A stretch of DNA of 59,963 nt. Source: Bacillota bacterium. GTDB taxonomy: Bacteria; Bacillota; Dethiobacteria; SKNC01. Below are positions 24,757-33,754 of this stretch, one piece after another. Position 1 is the first letter of the stretch; every line of letters starts with the position of its first letter. Made by a program: the position numbers and the translations under genes. The stretch spans positions 1 to 59,963 of the forward strand of contig SKNC01000091.1 in NCBI GenBank assembly GCA_007120745.1, in the 5' to 3' direction. The notes beneath the pieces were generated by a model that did not search any database, was not told the origin of the DNA, and was given only the letters and a program-made list of their open reading frames with translations.

Positions 24757-26832
24757 ATGCCAAGGCTAATTGAACTAGAAAAAGTAAGAAACATAGGAAT
24801 TATGGCCCATATTGATGCCGGGAAGACCACCACCACAGAGCGAATCCTGTTTTATACAGGAAGAGTTCACCGCCTGGGAGAGGTTCATGACGGAGCAGCC
24901 ACCATGGATTGGATGGCCCAGGAGCAGGAAAGGGGTATTACTATCACTTCAGCTGCCACCACCTGTCTGTGGAAAGATTTCCAGATAAACATTATTGACA
25001 CACCAGGTCACGTGGACTTTACTGTGGAGGTGGAAAGGGCACTGCGGGTGTTGGACGGCGCCGTTGGAGTCTTTTGTGCTAAAGGTGGAGTGGAACCACA
25101 GTCGGAAACAGTTTGGCGTCAAGCAGATAAATATGGTGTTCCCCGTATTGCTTACATCAACAAGATGGACATTATGGGTGCGGATTATTATCATGTTCTG
25201 GAGGCCATGCGGGAAAAGCTGCAGGCTCAAGTACTTCCTTTACAACTGCCCATTGGAAGTGAAAGTTCCTTTAAAGGATTTGTGGACCTGATCCGCTCCA
25301 AAGCCATGGTTTATGTAGATGATTTAGGAACCAAGAGTGATGAGACGGAAATTCCCGATGACCTGAAAGAAAAAGCCGAGGAGTACCGGGAGAAAATACT
25401 GGAAACTCTGGCAGAAGTGGACGAAGACATCATGGAGAAGTACCTGGAGGGGGAAGAGATCTCCGTAGAAGAGATTAAAAAAGCAATTCGCAGGGCCACC
25501 TTAGGCACACAGCTGGTTCCGGTTTTTTGCGGCTCCTCTTATAAGAACAAGGGAGTACAGCCGCTGCTGGATGCGGTGGTAGATTACCTGCCCTCACCGG
25601 AGGACATTTTTGCCATTAAAGGGGTCACAGAAGACAACCAGGAGGAAACGCTGCGCAGATACTCCGACGATGAGCCCTTCTCTGCACTGAGCTTTAAAAT
25701 TATGACTGACCCCTACGTGGGAAAGCTTACGTTCATCCGAATTTATTCCGGTAAACTGGCCACAGGAACGGCCATATATAATTCCACCAGGGGCAAAAAA
25801 GAGAGAGTTGGCAGAATTTTAAGGATGCATGCAAACCACCGGGAGGAAGTGAAAGAAGCCTTTACCGGGGATATTGTGGCCCTGGTGGGAATGCGCTTTA
25901 CCTCTACGGGGGATACGCTGTGTGACGAAAGCGCCCCGGTATTGTTGGAAAACATCCAGTTTCCTGAGCCGGTTATTTCCGTAGCCATTGAACCTAAGAC
26001 CAAAGCGGACCAGGAGAAGATGTCCATTTCCCTGCAGAAGCTGTCGGAAGAGGACCCCACTTTTAGAACCTATACTGATGAGGAAACCGGACAGATCATT
26101 ATTTCCGGAATGGGGGAACTTCACCTGGAGATCATTATCGACCGCCTGCTTCGGGAATTTCATGTGGATGCCAATGTGGGTAAACCTCAGGTATCTTATA
26201 AGGAAACCATCCGTGAACCTGCCAGGATAGAAGGAAAGTTCGTCCGCCAGTCCGGCGGCCGCGGCCAGTACGGACATGTCTGGTTGGAACTGGAACCTTT
26301 GAAAACCGGTAAGGGGTACGAGTTTGAGGATAAGATCGTGGGGGGCAAAGTTCCCAGAGAATACATTCCTTCGGTGGATACTGGAGTCCAGGAAGCCATG
26401 ACCAATGGCGTTTTGGCAGGTTACCCCGTAGTGGATGTGAAGGTTTCCCTGGTAGACGGTTCCTACCACGATGTGGATTCCTCAGACATGGCCTTTAAAA
26501 TTGCTGCATCCATGGCCTTTAAACGAGGAGTATTAAAGGCAAAACCTGCGCTGCTGGAGCCCATGATGAAAGTTGAGGTAGTCATTCCTGAAGAATACAT
26601 GGGAGATATTATGGGTGACCTGAACTCCCGCAGGGGCAAAATCGAAGGGATGGAACCCCGGGCCGGGTCACAGGTGATTAGAGCCTATGTTCCCCTGTCG
26701 GAAATGTTTGGTTATGCCACAACTCTTCGCTCTAAAACCCAGGGAAGGGGAACCTATTCTATGGAATTTTCCTACTATGAAGAGGTGCCTGAATCTCTGG
26801 CCAAAGAGATTATCGAGCAGTACAGCGCGTAG
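24757..26832 (+). CDS. fusA: Translation elongation factor G
   Basis: Ribosomal translocase GTPase, 691 residues, normal length. The G1 loop AHIDAGKTTT (about 17-26), switch region with RGITITSAAT, G3 DTPGHVDF and G4 NKMD are all present, followed by domains II to V ending in a typical C-terminus. AAAGGGGGG precedes the ATG at 24757. It belongs to the str operon with rpsL, rpsG and tuf. A small hairpin lies in the 91-base gap after it. Confidence 0.98.
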   Translation: MPRLIELEKVRNIGIMAHIDAGKTTTTERILFYTGRVHRLGEVHDGAATMDWMAQEQERGITITSAATTCLWKDFQINIIDTPGHVDFTVEVERALRVLDGAVGVFCAKGGVEPQSETVWRQADKYGVPRIAYINKMDIMGADYYHVLEAMREKLQAQVLPLQLPIGSESSFKGFVDLIRSKAMVYVDDLGTKSDETEIPDDLKEKAEEYREKILETLAEVDEDIMEKYLEGEEISVEEIKKAIRRATLGTQLVPVFCGSSYKNKGVQPLLDAVVDYLPSPEDIFAIKGVTEDNQEETLRRYSDDEPFSALSFKIMTDPYVGKLTFIRIYSGKLATGTAIYNSTRGKKERVGRILRMHANHREEVKEAFTGDIVALVGMRFTSTGDTLCDESAPVLLENIQFPEPVISVAIEPKTKADQEKMSISLQKLSEEDPTFRTYTDEETGQIIISGMGELHLEIIIDRLLREFHVDANVGKPQVSYKETIREPARIEGKFVRQSGGRGQYGHVWLELEPLKTGKGYEFEDKIVGGKVPREYIPSVDTGVQEAMTNGVLAGYPVVDVKVSLVDGSYHDVDSSDMAFKIAASMAFKRGVLKAKPALLEPMMKVEVVIPEEYMGDIMGDLNSRRGKIEGMEPRAGSQVIRAYVPLSEMFGYATTLRSKTQGRGTYSMEFSYYEEVPESLAKEIIEQYSA

Positions 26833-26864
26833 TATCTAACACCAAATCAGGGAAGGAATTCCCT

Positions 26865-26903
26865 ATAAAAACTAAATAAAAAACTAATAAAAAACTAAAA
26901 AAA
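26865..26903 (+). repeat. Short AT-rich tandem repeat upstream of tuf
   Basis: Three near-identical copies of TAAAAAACTAA lie in the 91-base fusA-tuf gap, just after a 5-base stem hairpin GGGAA-GGAA-TTCCC (26850-26863). Single copies of AAAAACTAA occur near 11013, 11234 and 28145. The run separates the hairpin from the tuf ribosome binding site. Function is unknown; A-rich leaders can raise translation initiation. Confidence 0.5.
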
Positions 26904-26923
26904 ACATTTGGGAGGTATTTAAA

Positions 26924-28126
26924 ATGGCAAAACAAAAATATGAGAGGACAAAACCCCACGTAAACGTAGGAACTATCGGTCACGTTGACCACGGGAAAAC
27001 CACTCTTACCGCAGCAATCACTTTTTGTCTTTCTAACCAGGGATATGCTGAAAAAATCACTTTTGACGAAATTGACAAAGCTCCGGAAGAGAGGGAGCGG
27101 GGCATAACCATCGCTACCGCCCACGTGGAGTATGAGTCCGACACCCGTCACTATGCTCACGTTGACTGTCCGGGACACGCTGACTACATTAAAAACATGA
27201 TTACCGGTGCTGCCCAGATGGACGGCGCTATCCTGGTAGTATCCGCAGCCGATGGCCCCATGCCCCAGACCCGGGAGCATATTCTACTGGCCCGTCAGGT
27301 AGGAGTTCCCTACATCATTGTATTCCTTAACAAAGTGGACATGGTGGATGACGAGGAACTGGTAGAGCTGGTGGAAATGGAAGTCAGGGATCTGCTCAGC
27401 GAATATGAGTTCCCCGGAGACGACACCCCCATCGTAAAAGGTTCCGCGCTGAAAGCCCTGGAACATGGTTGTGGGGAAAGAGATTGCCCTGACTGTAATG
27501 CAATCTGGGAACTGATGGATGCCATCGACAGTTACGTTCCCACCCCGGAAAGGGATGTAGAAAAGCCCTTCCTGATGCCCATCGAAGATGTTTTCACCAT
27601 CACCGGCCGCGGCACCGTTACCACCGGTAGAGTAGAACGGGGTGCTGTCAAGACCGGCGATGAAGTAGAAATTGTTGGTTTCGCAGACCGTTCCCGTAAA
27701 ACCGTAGTAACTGGCGTAGAAATGTTTAGGAAAATTATGGACTATGCGGAAGCCGGTGATAACATTGGAACCCTGCTTCGGGGAATTGACCGGGAAGAAG
27801 TAGAAAGAGGCCAGGTTCTGGCAAAGCCCGGTTCCATTAACCCTCATACCAAGTTTAAGGCGGAAGTTTATGTTCTGAAAAAAGAAGAAGGTGGAAGGCA
27901 CACCCCGTTCTTTAACGGATACCGTCCCCAGTTCTATTTCAGGACTACTGACGTAACCGGTGTTACCACCCTGCCCGAAGGCGTGGAAATGGTAATGCCC
28001 GGGGATAACGTAAACATGGATATTGAACTGATTACACCCATCGCCATCGAAGAAGGACTGCGCTTTGCCATTCGTGAAGGCGGCCGCACCGTGGGCGCTG
28101 GAGTAGTAACCGGGGTTATCGAGTAA
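26924..28126 (+). CDS. tuf: Translation elongation factor Tu
   Basis: Delivers aminoacyl-tRNA to the ribosome; 400 residues. G1 GHVDHGKT (about 19-26), G2 RGITIATAH (about 59-67; Ala where many species have Asn), G3 DCPGHAD and G4 NKVD are normal. Between the G domain and the linker it has a short insertion with three cysteines, CGERDCPDC (183, 188, 191), absent from E. coli and Bacillus EF-Tu. I recall similar CGKRxCxWC inserts in some Clostridia. GGGAGGT precedes the ATG. Only one tuf copy is visible in the window. Confidence 0.98.
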   Translation: MAKQKYERTKPHVNVGTIGHVDHGKTTLTAAITFCLSNQGYAEKITFDEIDKAPEERERGITIATAHVEYESDTRHYAHVDCPGHADYIKNMITGAAQMDGAILVVSAADGPMPQTREHILLARQVGVPYIIVFLNKVDMVDDEELVELVEMEVRDLLSEYEFPGDDTPIVKGSALKALEHGCGERDCPDCNAIWELMDAIDSYVPTPERDVEKPFLMPIEDVFTITGRGTVTTGRVERGAVKTGDEVEIVGFADRSRKTVVTGVEMFRKIMDYAEAGDNIGTLLRGIDREEVERGQVLAKPGSINPHTKFKAEVYVLKKEEGGRHTPFFNGYRPQFYFRTTDVTGVTTLPEGVEMVMPGDNVNMDIELITPIAIEEGLRFAIREGGRTVGAGVVTGVIE

Positions 28127-28190
28127 TTACAAAACGGCAGACAAAAAACTAATAACAGCGGAAATACGTGATGAAGTAAAAGGTTGCCGT

Positions 28191-28209
28191 CCCTTCCCGG
28201 AAGGAAGGG
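28191..28209 (+). promoter_or_regulatory. Hairpin in the rpsJ leader
   Basis: CCCTTCC (28191-28197) and GGAAGGG (28203-28209) form a perfect 7-base stem with a 5-base loop in the 141-base gap between tuf and rpsJ. A TTTTTA run comes about 10 bases later, too far for a standard terminator. It may stabilise or regulate the S10-operon leader; no known leader class is recognised. Confidence 0.4.
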
Positions 28210-28267
28210 GCCGGGGAATTTTTATGGAGCATGTCCGTTACTAAATCGGGCGATAAGGAGGAAAGAG

Positions 28268-28576
28268 ATGTCCACGCAAAAAATTAGAATACGTTTAAGG
28301 GCTTTTGACCATAACATTCTGGATCAGTCAGCCGGTAAAATTGTTGAGACGGCAAAAAAAACCGGGGCTTCCGTTTCAGGTCCAGTGCCGCTCCCCACGG
28401 AGAAAAGCATATACACGGTCATTCGAGCTCCCCATAAATATAAGGATTCCCGTGAACAGTTTGAAATGCGGACCCACAAAAGGCTTATTGACATTATGGA
28501 CCCCACTCCGGGTACTATTGACGCCCTGATGCGTTTAGACCTGCCCGCCGGGGTAGATATTGAAATCAAGCTGTAG
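28268..28576 (+). CDS. rpsJ: 30S ribosomal protein S10
   Basis: Head protein of the small subunit and, as NusE, partner of NusB in antitermination; 102 residues, the standard length. The QKIRIRLRAFDH start and the KDSREQFEMRTHKRL segment are typical. ATG 28268 directly follows AAGGAGGAAAGAG; the frame stays open upstream to 28184 but lacks a site. It opens the S10 cluster. Confidence 0.98.
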   Translation: MSTQKIRIRLRAFDHNILDQSAGKIVETAKKTGASVSGPVPLPTEKSIYTVIRAPHKYKDSREQFEMRTHKRLIDIMDPTPGTIDALMRLDLPAGVDIEIKL

Positions 28577-28615
28577 CTTTTTCTCTAAAATTTTATGGAT
28601 TGGGGAGGTGTAGAG

Positions 28616-29248
28616 ATGGAGAAAGCTATACTCGGCAAGAAAGTTGGCATGACCCAAATTTTTGATGATAAAGGGAATGTAATACCGGTAACGGTAGTTA
28701 AAGCCGGCCCCTGTACAGTTATCCAAAAGAAGACCGAAGAGACTGATGGTTACAGGGCTCTTCAGGTGGGATTTGAGGACCAGAAAGAACAAAGGGCGAA
28801 CAAACCGAAATCAGGACATTTTAAAAAGGCCGGAACAACACCCAAAAAATACCTGAAAGAACTGCCCCTGAGCAGTGTTGAGGAATATGAAGTAGGCCAG
28901 GAAATCAAAGCAGATATTTTTGAGACAGGTGACCTGGTGGATGTGACCGGAATATCCAAGGGAAAAGGGTTTACCGGTTCCATTAAAAGACACGGACAGA
29001 GGCGTGGTCCCATGACTCATGGTTCCCACTACCATAGGGGCCCCGGTTCCATGGGGTCTATTGACGCCGCAAGAGTATTTAAAGGGCGGCCCTTACCTGG
29101 CAGAAAAGGTGGAGACCGGGTAACGGTTCAAAAGCTCTCTGTAGCTAAAGTGTACCCGGATAAAGACCTCATTTTAATTCGAGGCTCAGTGCCGGGTCCC
29201 AGGGGAGTGCTCCTGGTGATTAAAGACACGACCAAAAAGAACGGGTAA
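28616..29248 (+). CDS. rplC: 50S ribosomal protein L3
   Basis: Early-assembly protein reaching towards the peptidyl transferase centre; 210 residues. ILGKKVGMTQIF at the N-terminus and the central loop with GPMTHGSHYHRGPGS (about 130-144) are diagnostic. ATG 28616 with GGGGAGGTG is preferred over the longer frame beginning at 28595. Confidence 0.97.
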   Translation: MEKAILGKKVGMTQIFDDKGNVIPVTVVKAGPCTVIQKKTEETDGYRALQVGFEDQKEQRANKPKSGHFKKAGTTPKKYLKELPLSSVEEYEVGQEIKADIFETGDLVDVTGISKGKGFTGSIKRHGQRRGPMTHGSHYHRGPGSMGSIDAARVFKGRPLPGRKGGDRVTVQKLSVAKVYPDKDLILIRGSVPGPRGVLLVIKDTTKKNG

Positions 29249-29277
29249 AACTTCAGGTAGGAAAGGAGGAATAATTC

Positions 29278-29901
29278 ATGCCTAAGGTGGCGTTATACAA
29301 TACAGAAGGGAATCAAGTCGGAGAAGTAGAGTTGAACCCGGATATTTTTGATGTAGAAGTAAATGAAACCCTGATGCACAATGCAGTTTTAATGCACCTG
29401 GCCAATCGGCGGCAGGGCAATGCCTCCACCCGGGTCCGGTCAGAAGTCCGGGGAGGTGGGCGCAAGCCATGGCGACAGAAAGGTACCGGGCGGGCCAGGC
29501 ATGGTTCCATTCGATCTCCCCTTTGGGTGGGTGGAGGAATTACATTTGGTCCCCGTCCCCGAAACTTTGGATTTACCATGCCTAAGAAGGCCAAAAAGCG
29601 GGCCATTAAATCGGCATTGACCTCTAAAGTAAAATCCGGTTCCCTTAAAATTTTAGAAAATTTGATTTTTGAAGAACCAAAAACCAAAGAGATGGTAAGG
29701 GTGCTCAGCAGCTTGAAAGCCCCCACCAGGGTTTTGGTGGTAACGGGAGAATCGGACAGCAGAGTAGTGAAGTCAGCCAGAAATATACCCGGCGTCAAGA
29801 CTCTTCCTGCTTATCAATTAAACGTTTATGATATTTTAAACTGTGAAAATTTGATACTAACCCGGGAAGCTGTGAATAAAGCAGAGGAGGTATTTGCCTG
29901 A
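29278..29901 (+). CDS. rplD: 50S ribosomal protein L4
   Basis: Lines the exit-tunnel constriction with its basic loop (GGGRKPWRQKGTGRAR, about 60-75); 207 residues. In E. coli L4 represses the S10 operon, but whether it does so here is not visible. AAAGGAGGAA precedes the ATG. Its TGA overlaps the ATG of rplW by one base, so translation is probably coupled. Confidence 0.97.
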   Translation: MPKVALYNTEGNQVGEVELNPDIFDVEVNETLMHNAVLMHLANRRQGNASTRVRSEVRGGGRKPWRQKGTGRARHGSIRSPLWVGGGITFGPRPRNFGFTMPKKAKKRAIKSALTSKVKSGSLKILENLIFEEPKTKEMVRVLSSLKAPTRVLVVTGESDSRVVKSARNIPGVKTLPAYQLNVYDILNCENLILTREAVNKAEEVFA

Positions 29902-30191
29902 TGCGGGATGCCAGAGATATTATAATAAAACCTATTGTAACGGAAAAAAGTACCATGCAGATGGAAGAGAATAAGTATACCTTTAAAGTGGACATCAAGT
30001 CCAATAAAGTGGAGATCAAAAAAGCCCTGGAGGAAATATTTGGGGTTAAGGTGAAAAGTGTGAATACCATGAAGGTTAAGGGTAAACCCAAGAGAATGGG
30101 AGTGCACAGGGGATACACCTCCGATTGGAAAAAAGCCGTTATCACGCTGGAACCGGACAGCAAACCCATAGAAATATTCGAAGGACTGTAA
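29901..30191 (+). CDS. rplW: 50S ribosomal protein L23
   Basis: Tunnel-exit protein that docks trigger factor and SRP; 96 residues, normal length. IIIKPIVTEKST at residues 6-17 is the family signature. GAGGAGG inside the end of rplD is its ribosome binding site. Confidence 0.97.
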   Translation: MRDARDIIIKPIVTEKSTMQMEENKYTFKVDIKSNKVEIKKALEEIFGVKVKSVNTMKVKGKPKRMGVHRGYTSDWKKAVITLEPDSKPIEIFEGL

Positions 30192-30203
30192 GGAGGGATC
30201 GTT

Positions 30204-31031
30204 ATGGCTGTTAAAAAATTTGCTCCTACTTCCCCTGGGAAAAGACACATGACCGTTTCAACCTTTGAGGAGGTTACTTCTACTGACACGGAAAAGTCTT
30301 TGACCGCCCCCCTGAAAAACAAAGCTGGACGCAATGCCCAGGGACGAATCACCGTCCGACACCAGGGCGGAGGTCACAAGCGGAAGTATCGGATTATAGA
30401 CTTTAAGAGGGATAAAGATGGGGTTCCCGCAAAGGTGTCCCAGATTGAGTATGACCCCAACCGGTCTGCCAACATTGCCCTCCTCTTTTACGCCGACGGC
30501 GAGAAAAGATACATTCTCTCTCCCGTAGGCCTGAGAGTAGGGATGACGGTAATGTCCGGGCCGGAAGCGGACATTCATCCGGGAAACTGCCTTCCTTTAC
30601 GAAACATGCCTGTGGGTTCCATTATCCACAACATTGAGATGAAGAAAGGAAAAGGAGCCCAGATTGTTCGTTCTGCCGGTACAGCTGCCCAGCTGCTGGC
30701 AAAAGAGGGTTCCCACGCCCACGTGAGGCTGCCTTCGGGGGAAGTCAGGTTGATTCCCGTAGACTGCAAGGCAACATTGGGCCAGGTAGGTAACGTGGAA
30801 CATGAAAACCTCACCGTTGGAAAGGCAGGGCGGCAGCGCTGGAAGGGAATCAGGCCCACCGTAAGAGGTGTGGTCATGAACCCTGCAGATCACCCCCACG
30901 GCGGTGGTGAAGGAAAAGCGCCCATTGGAAGAAAAAGCCCGGTTACTCCCTGGGGTAAACCTACCCTGGGTTACAAGACACGGAAGAAGAATAAAGATTC
31001 TGATAAATATATCGTTAAGAAGCGCAAGTAA
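30204..31031 (+). CDS. rplB: 50S ribosomal protein L2
   Basis: Core protein next to the peptidyl transferase centre; 275 residues. The NPADHPHGGGEG motif (about 224-235), with the conserved His implicated in activity, is intact, as is the GRNAQGRITVRHQGGGHK region (here with Ala: RNAQGRI) near residue 45. AAGGAGGG precedes the ATG, 12 bases after rplW. Confidence 0.98.
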   Translation: MAVKKFAPTSPGKRHMTVSTFEEVTSTDTEKSLTAPLKNKAGRNAQGRITVRHQGGGHKRKYRIIDFKRDKDGVPAKVSQIEYDPNRSANIALLFYADGEKRYILSPVGLRVGMTVMSGPEADIHPGNCLPLRNMPVGSIIHNIEMKKGKGAQIVRSAGTAAQLLAKEGSHAHVRLPSGEVRLIPVDCKATLGQVGNVEHENLTVGKAGRQRWKGIRPTVRGVVMNPADHPHGGGEGKAPIGRKSPVTPWGKPTLGYKTRKKNKDSDKYIVKKRK

Positions 31032-31063
31032 AGGTCAGTTGTTGAAGGGAGGGATATGAAAAG

Positions 31064-31348
31064 TTGAGCAGATCCTTAAAAAAAGGTCCCTATATTGATG
31101 AAAAGTTGTTTGCAAAAATTGAAAAAATGAATGAAAAGGGCCAAAAAAGAGTCATTAAGACCTGGTCCAGACGTTCAACCATTTTCCCGGAAATGGTAGG
31201 TCATACCCTGGCCGTACATGACGGCCGCAAACATGTACCCATCTATATTACGGAAGATATGGTAGGGCACAAGCTGGGTGAGTTTGCGCCTACCCGGACT
31301 TTCAGGGGGCATGGTCATCACACCGAAAGGTCGGCAGCCTTGAAATAA
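31064..31348 (+). CDS. rpsS: 30S ribosomal protein S19
   Basis: Head protein that forms a complex with S13; 94 residues. SRSLKKGPYID at the N-terminus and the GHKLGEFAPTRTFRGH segment are typical. The start is TTG 31064 after AGGGAGGG; the ATG at 31056 meets an immediate stop, so the TTG start is secure. Confidence 0.97.
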   Translation: MSRSLKKGPYIDEKLFAKIEKMNEKGQKRVIKTWSRRSTIFPEMVGHTLAVHDGRKHVPIYITEDMVGHKLGEFAPTRTFRGHGHHTERSAALK

Positions 31349-31371
31349 TTGGCGAAGGGGAGGAAATAGTT

Positions 31372-31710
31372 ATGGAAGCAAAAGCAGTGGCCCGTTACGT
31401 CCGCGTAACTCCTGGAAAAGTGCGCCTGGTAGCTGACCTGATCAGGGATAAAAATGTAGGTCAGGCGCTGTCAATATTAAAGTTTATGCCTCAAAAAGGG
31501 GCAAGGGCAATTGAAAAGGTTTTAAACTCGGCCATAGCCAATGCAGAACACAATTACGATATGGATGTCAATGAACTGTACGTAGCAAAGACCTATATAG
31601 ATGAAGGCCCTACCTTAAAACGTTGGCGTGCAAAAGCCAGGGGGCGGGTAGGTAGAGTGAAAAGAAGAACCAGTCATATAACCGTAGTTTTACAGGAAAG
31701 GGAGGGATAA
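31372..31710 (+). CDS. rplV: 50S ribosomal protein L22
   Basis: Extends a beta hairpin into the exit tunnel; 112 residues. VRVTPGKVRLVADLIR (about 10-25) and RWRAKARGRVGRVKRRTSH (about 84-102) mark the family. GGGGAGGAAA precedes the ATG. Confidence 0.97.
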   Translation: MEAKAVARYVRVTPGKVRLVADLIRDKNVGQALSILKFMPQKGARAIEKVLNSAIANAEHNYDMDVNELYVAKTYIDEGPTLKRWRAKARGRVGRVKRRTSHITVVLQEREG

Positions 31711-31716
31711 ATTACT

Positions 31717-32391
31717 GTGGGTCAAAAAGTACATCCCGTCGGGATACGTATTGGCATAATCCGCGACTGGGATGCCAGGTGGTATGCCAAAAAAAATTAT
31801 AAAGAACTGCTGCACGAAGATCTGGCGATTCGAGATTTTATTAAAAAAGCCCTGGCCCAGGCCAGTGTATCCAGGGTTGAAATAGAAAGGGCTGCGAACC
31901 GCATCAGAATTTCCATCCATACCGGTAAACCAGGAATGGTTATCGGAAGGGGGGGTTCCGGTGTTGAACAGCTGCGAAAAAATCTGGAAAAGCTTACCGG
32001 AAAACAGGTGCATGTAAATATCATGGAAGTGAAAGTTCCCGAGCTGAATGCTCAGCTGGTAGCTGAAAACATTGCCTCTCAGCTGGTGCGCAGGATTGCT
32101 TTTAGAAGAGCCATGAAACAGTCGGTTACCCGCACTATGAGAGCCGGGGCCAAGGGGATTAAGGTTGCCTGCAGCGGTCGTCTGGGCGGAGCAGAAATCG
32201 CCCGGGCCGAAGCGTACCACGAGGGGACCGTTCCTCTGCAGACACTTCGGGCAGACATTGATTATGGTTTTGCGGAAGCAGATACCACGTACGGAAAGAT
32301 TGGAGTAAAAGTTTGGATTTATAAAGGAGAAATTTTACCTGAGGCGAAAAAAGAACCGGGTAAAAATGTAGGGATAGAAAGGGGCGAGTAA
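31717..32391 (+). CDS. rpsC: 30S ribosomal protein S3
   Basis: mRNA-entry protein with helicase role; 224 residues. QKVHPVGIRIG at the N-terminus, a KH domain with VIGRGGSGVEQL (about 68-79), and the C-terminal domain with GRLGGAEIARAE (about 155-166) are in place. GTG 31717 with GGGAGGG in the end of rplV; 6-base gap, so coupling is likely. Confidence 0.97.
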   Translation: MGQKVHPVGIRIGIIRDWDARWYAKKNYKELLHEDLAIRDFIKKALAQASVSRVEIERAANRIRISIHTGKPGMVIGRGGSGVEQLRKNLEKLTGKQVHVNIMEVKVPELNAQLVAENIASQLVRRIAFRRAMKQSVTRTMRAGAKGIKVACSGRLGGAEIARAEAYHEGTVPLQTLRADIDYGFAEADTTYGKIGVKVWIYKGEILPEAKKEPGKNVGIERGE

Positions 32392-32392
32392 T

Positions 32393-32830
32393 ATGGTGTT
32401 GATTCCCAAGAGGGTTAAGTATCGCCGCCAGCACCGCGGCCGCATGAAAGGTCAATCAAAAGGTGGCAGCACCATTGTCTTTGGTGAATTTGGCTTACAA
32501 GCCCTGGAACCGGCCTGGATTACCAGCCAGCAGATTGAAGCAGCTCGTATTGCCATGACCCGTCATATTAAGAGGGGCGGAAAAGTATGGATTAAAATAT
32601 TTCCCCACAAACCCGTTACGGAAAAACCTGCTGAAACCCGGATGGGAAGCGGTAAGGGTTCGCCGGAATACTGGGTAGCGGTAGTGAAGCCCGGCAGAGT
32701 GCTGTTCGAACTGGCTGGTGTCAGTGAAGAAGTTGCCCGGGAAGCCATGCGCCTGGCTGCTCATAAACTGCCTGTAAAGACCAAGTTTATTAAACGGCAA
32801 GAATTGGGTGGTGATACGCGTGAAAGTTAA
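32393..32830 (+). CDS. rplP: 50S ribosomal protein L16
   Basis: Contacts A- and P-site tRNA; 145 residues. LIPKRVKYRRQHRGRMKG near the N-terminus and RMGSGKGSPEYWVAVVKPG (about 82-100) are diagnostic. It starts two bases after the rpsC stop region and overlaps the proposed rpmC start by 11 bases. Confidence 0.97.
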   Translation: MVLIPKRVKYRRQHRGRMKGQSKGGSTIVFGEFGLQALEPAWITSQQIEAARIAMTRHIKRGGKVWIKIFPHKPVTEKPAETRMGSGKGSPEYWVAVVKPGRVLFELAGVSEEVAREAMRLAAHKLPVKTKFIKRQELGGDTRES

Positions 32831-33014
32831 AGAAATTCGTGATATGAGCGATGCAGAACTGCAGAAAAAGATTGGAGAACTAAAGGAAGAACTGTTTAAC
32901 CTGCGTTTTCAGATGGCCACAGGCCAGTTGGAAAATCACATGCGTATTCGAGATGTAAAAAAGAGTATTGCCAGGGTGAAAACCATAATCAGAGAGCGGG
33001 AGTTGAACGGCTAA
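32820..33014 (+). CDS. rpmC: 50S ribosomal protein L29
   Basis: Small two-helix protein at the tunnel exit; 64 residues from GTG 32820 (KVKEIRDMSDAEL). GGGTGGTGA lies six bases upstream. The frame opens 12 bases earlier, but the chosen start gives the usual length and N-terminus. Overlap with rplP suggests coupled translation. Confidence 0.95.
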   Translation: MKVKEIRDMSDAELQKKIGELKEELFNLRFQMATGQLENHMRIRDVKKSIARVKTIIRERELNG

Positions 33015-33052
33015 TCCTATGATCCAGGGTCGAAAGAAAGGAGGCCTGTAAT

Positions 33053-33310
33053 TTGGAAAGAGGAAACAGAAAAGTCCGGATTGGCAGAGTGGTCAGCGAT
33101 AAGATGGATAAAACTGTGGTAGTGGCCGTAGAAAGAACTACCCGGCATCCGCTGTACGGTAAAACCATACGGAAAACCAAAAAGTTTAAGGCTCATGATG
33201 AAAGCAATGCCTGCCAGATGGGCGATAAAGTAAAAATTATGGAAACACGGCCTATGAGCAAGGATAAAAGCTGGCGTGTTTTAGAAGTTCTAGAAAAATC
33301 CGAGCTGTAG
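33053..33310 (+). CDS. rpsQ: 30S ribosomal protein S17
   Basis: Primary 16S rRNA binder with an OB fold; 85 residues. RIGRVVSDKMDKTVVVAVE and the HPLYGKTIRKTKKF segment are typical. TTG start at 33053 after AAAGGAGGCC. Confidence 0.97.
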   Translation: MERGNRKVRIGRVVSDKMDKTVVVAVERTTRHPLYGKTIRKTKKFKAHDESNACQMGDKVKIMETRPMSKDKSWRVLEVLEKSEL

Positions 33311-33341
33311 TGGCGGCTAGCGCAGGAAAGGAGGGGCACCC

Positions 33342-33710
33342 ATGATTCAGAGCGAATCTTATCTAAATGTTGCGGATAACACCGGAGCCCGAAAAATTAT
33401 GTGTATCAAAGTACTAGGTGGTTCTCGCCGGAGATTTGCCGGTATCGGGGATACCATCGTCGCTACGGTGAAAGAGGCCAACCCCGGCGGCATGGTGAAA
33501 AAAGGGGATGTGATCAGGGCCGTAATCGTCCGGACCAGAAAAGGTCTTCAAAGAAAAGACGGTTCTCATATTAAATTTGATGAGAACGCTGCGGTTATTA
33601 TCAACGAGCAGGGAAACCCCAGGGGAACCCGTATATTTGGGCCTGTAGCCAGAGAACTGAGAGAAAAGGAATACATGAAAATTGTTTCCCTGGCTCCGGA
33701 GGTTCTATAA
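33342..33710 (+). CDS. rplN: 50S ribosomal protein L14
   Basis: Intersubunit-bridge protein and target of the silencing factor RsfS; 122 residues, the standard length. MIQSESYLNVADNTGAR and the GTRIFGPVARELRE segment (about 96-109) are diagnostic. AAAGGAGGGG precedes the ATG. Confidence 0.98.
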   Translation: MIQSESYLNVADNTGARKIMCIKVLGGSRRRFAGIGDTIVATVKEANPGGMVKKGDVIRAVIVRTRKGLQRKDGSHIKFDENAAVIINEQGNPRGTRIFGPVARELREKEYMKIVSLAPEVL

Positions 33711-33754
33711 AAATGCTATTATCAGGATTGATTGAGCAATAAGGAGGTGGAAGG

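Noticed and set aside
27284..27901. Long minus-strand open frame (205 codons) opposite tuf
   Set aside because: It is a shadow of the tuf coding sequence; the product has no recognisable domain, and the plus-strand gene is certain.
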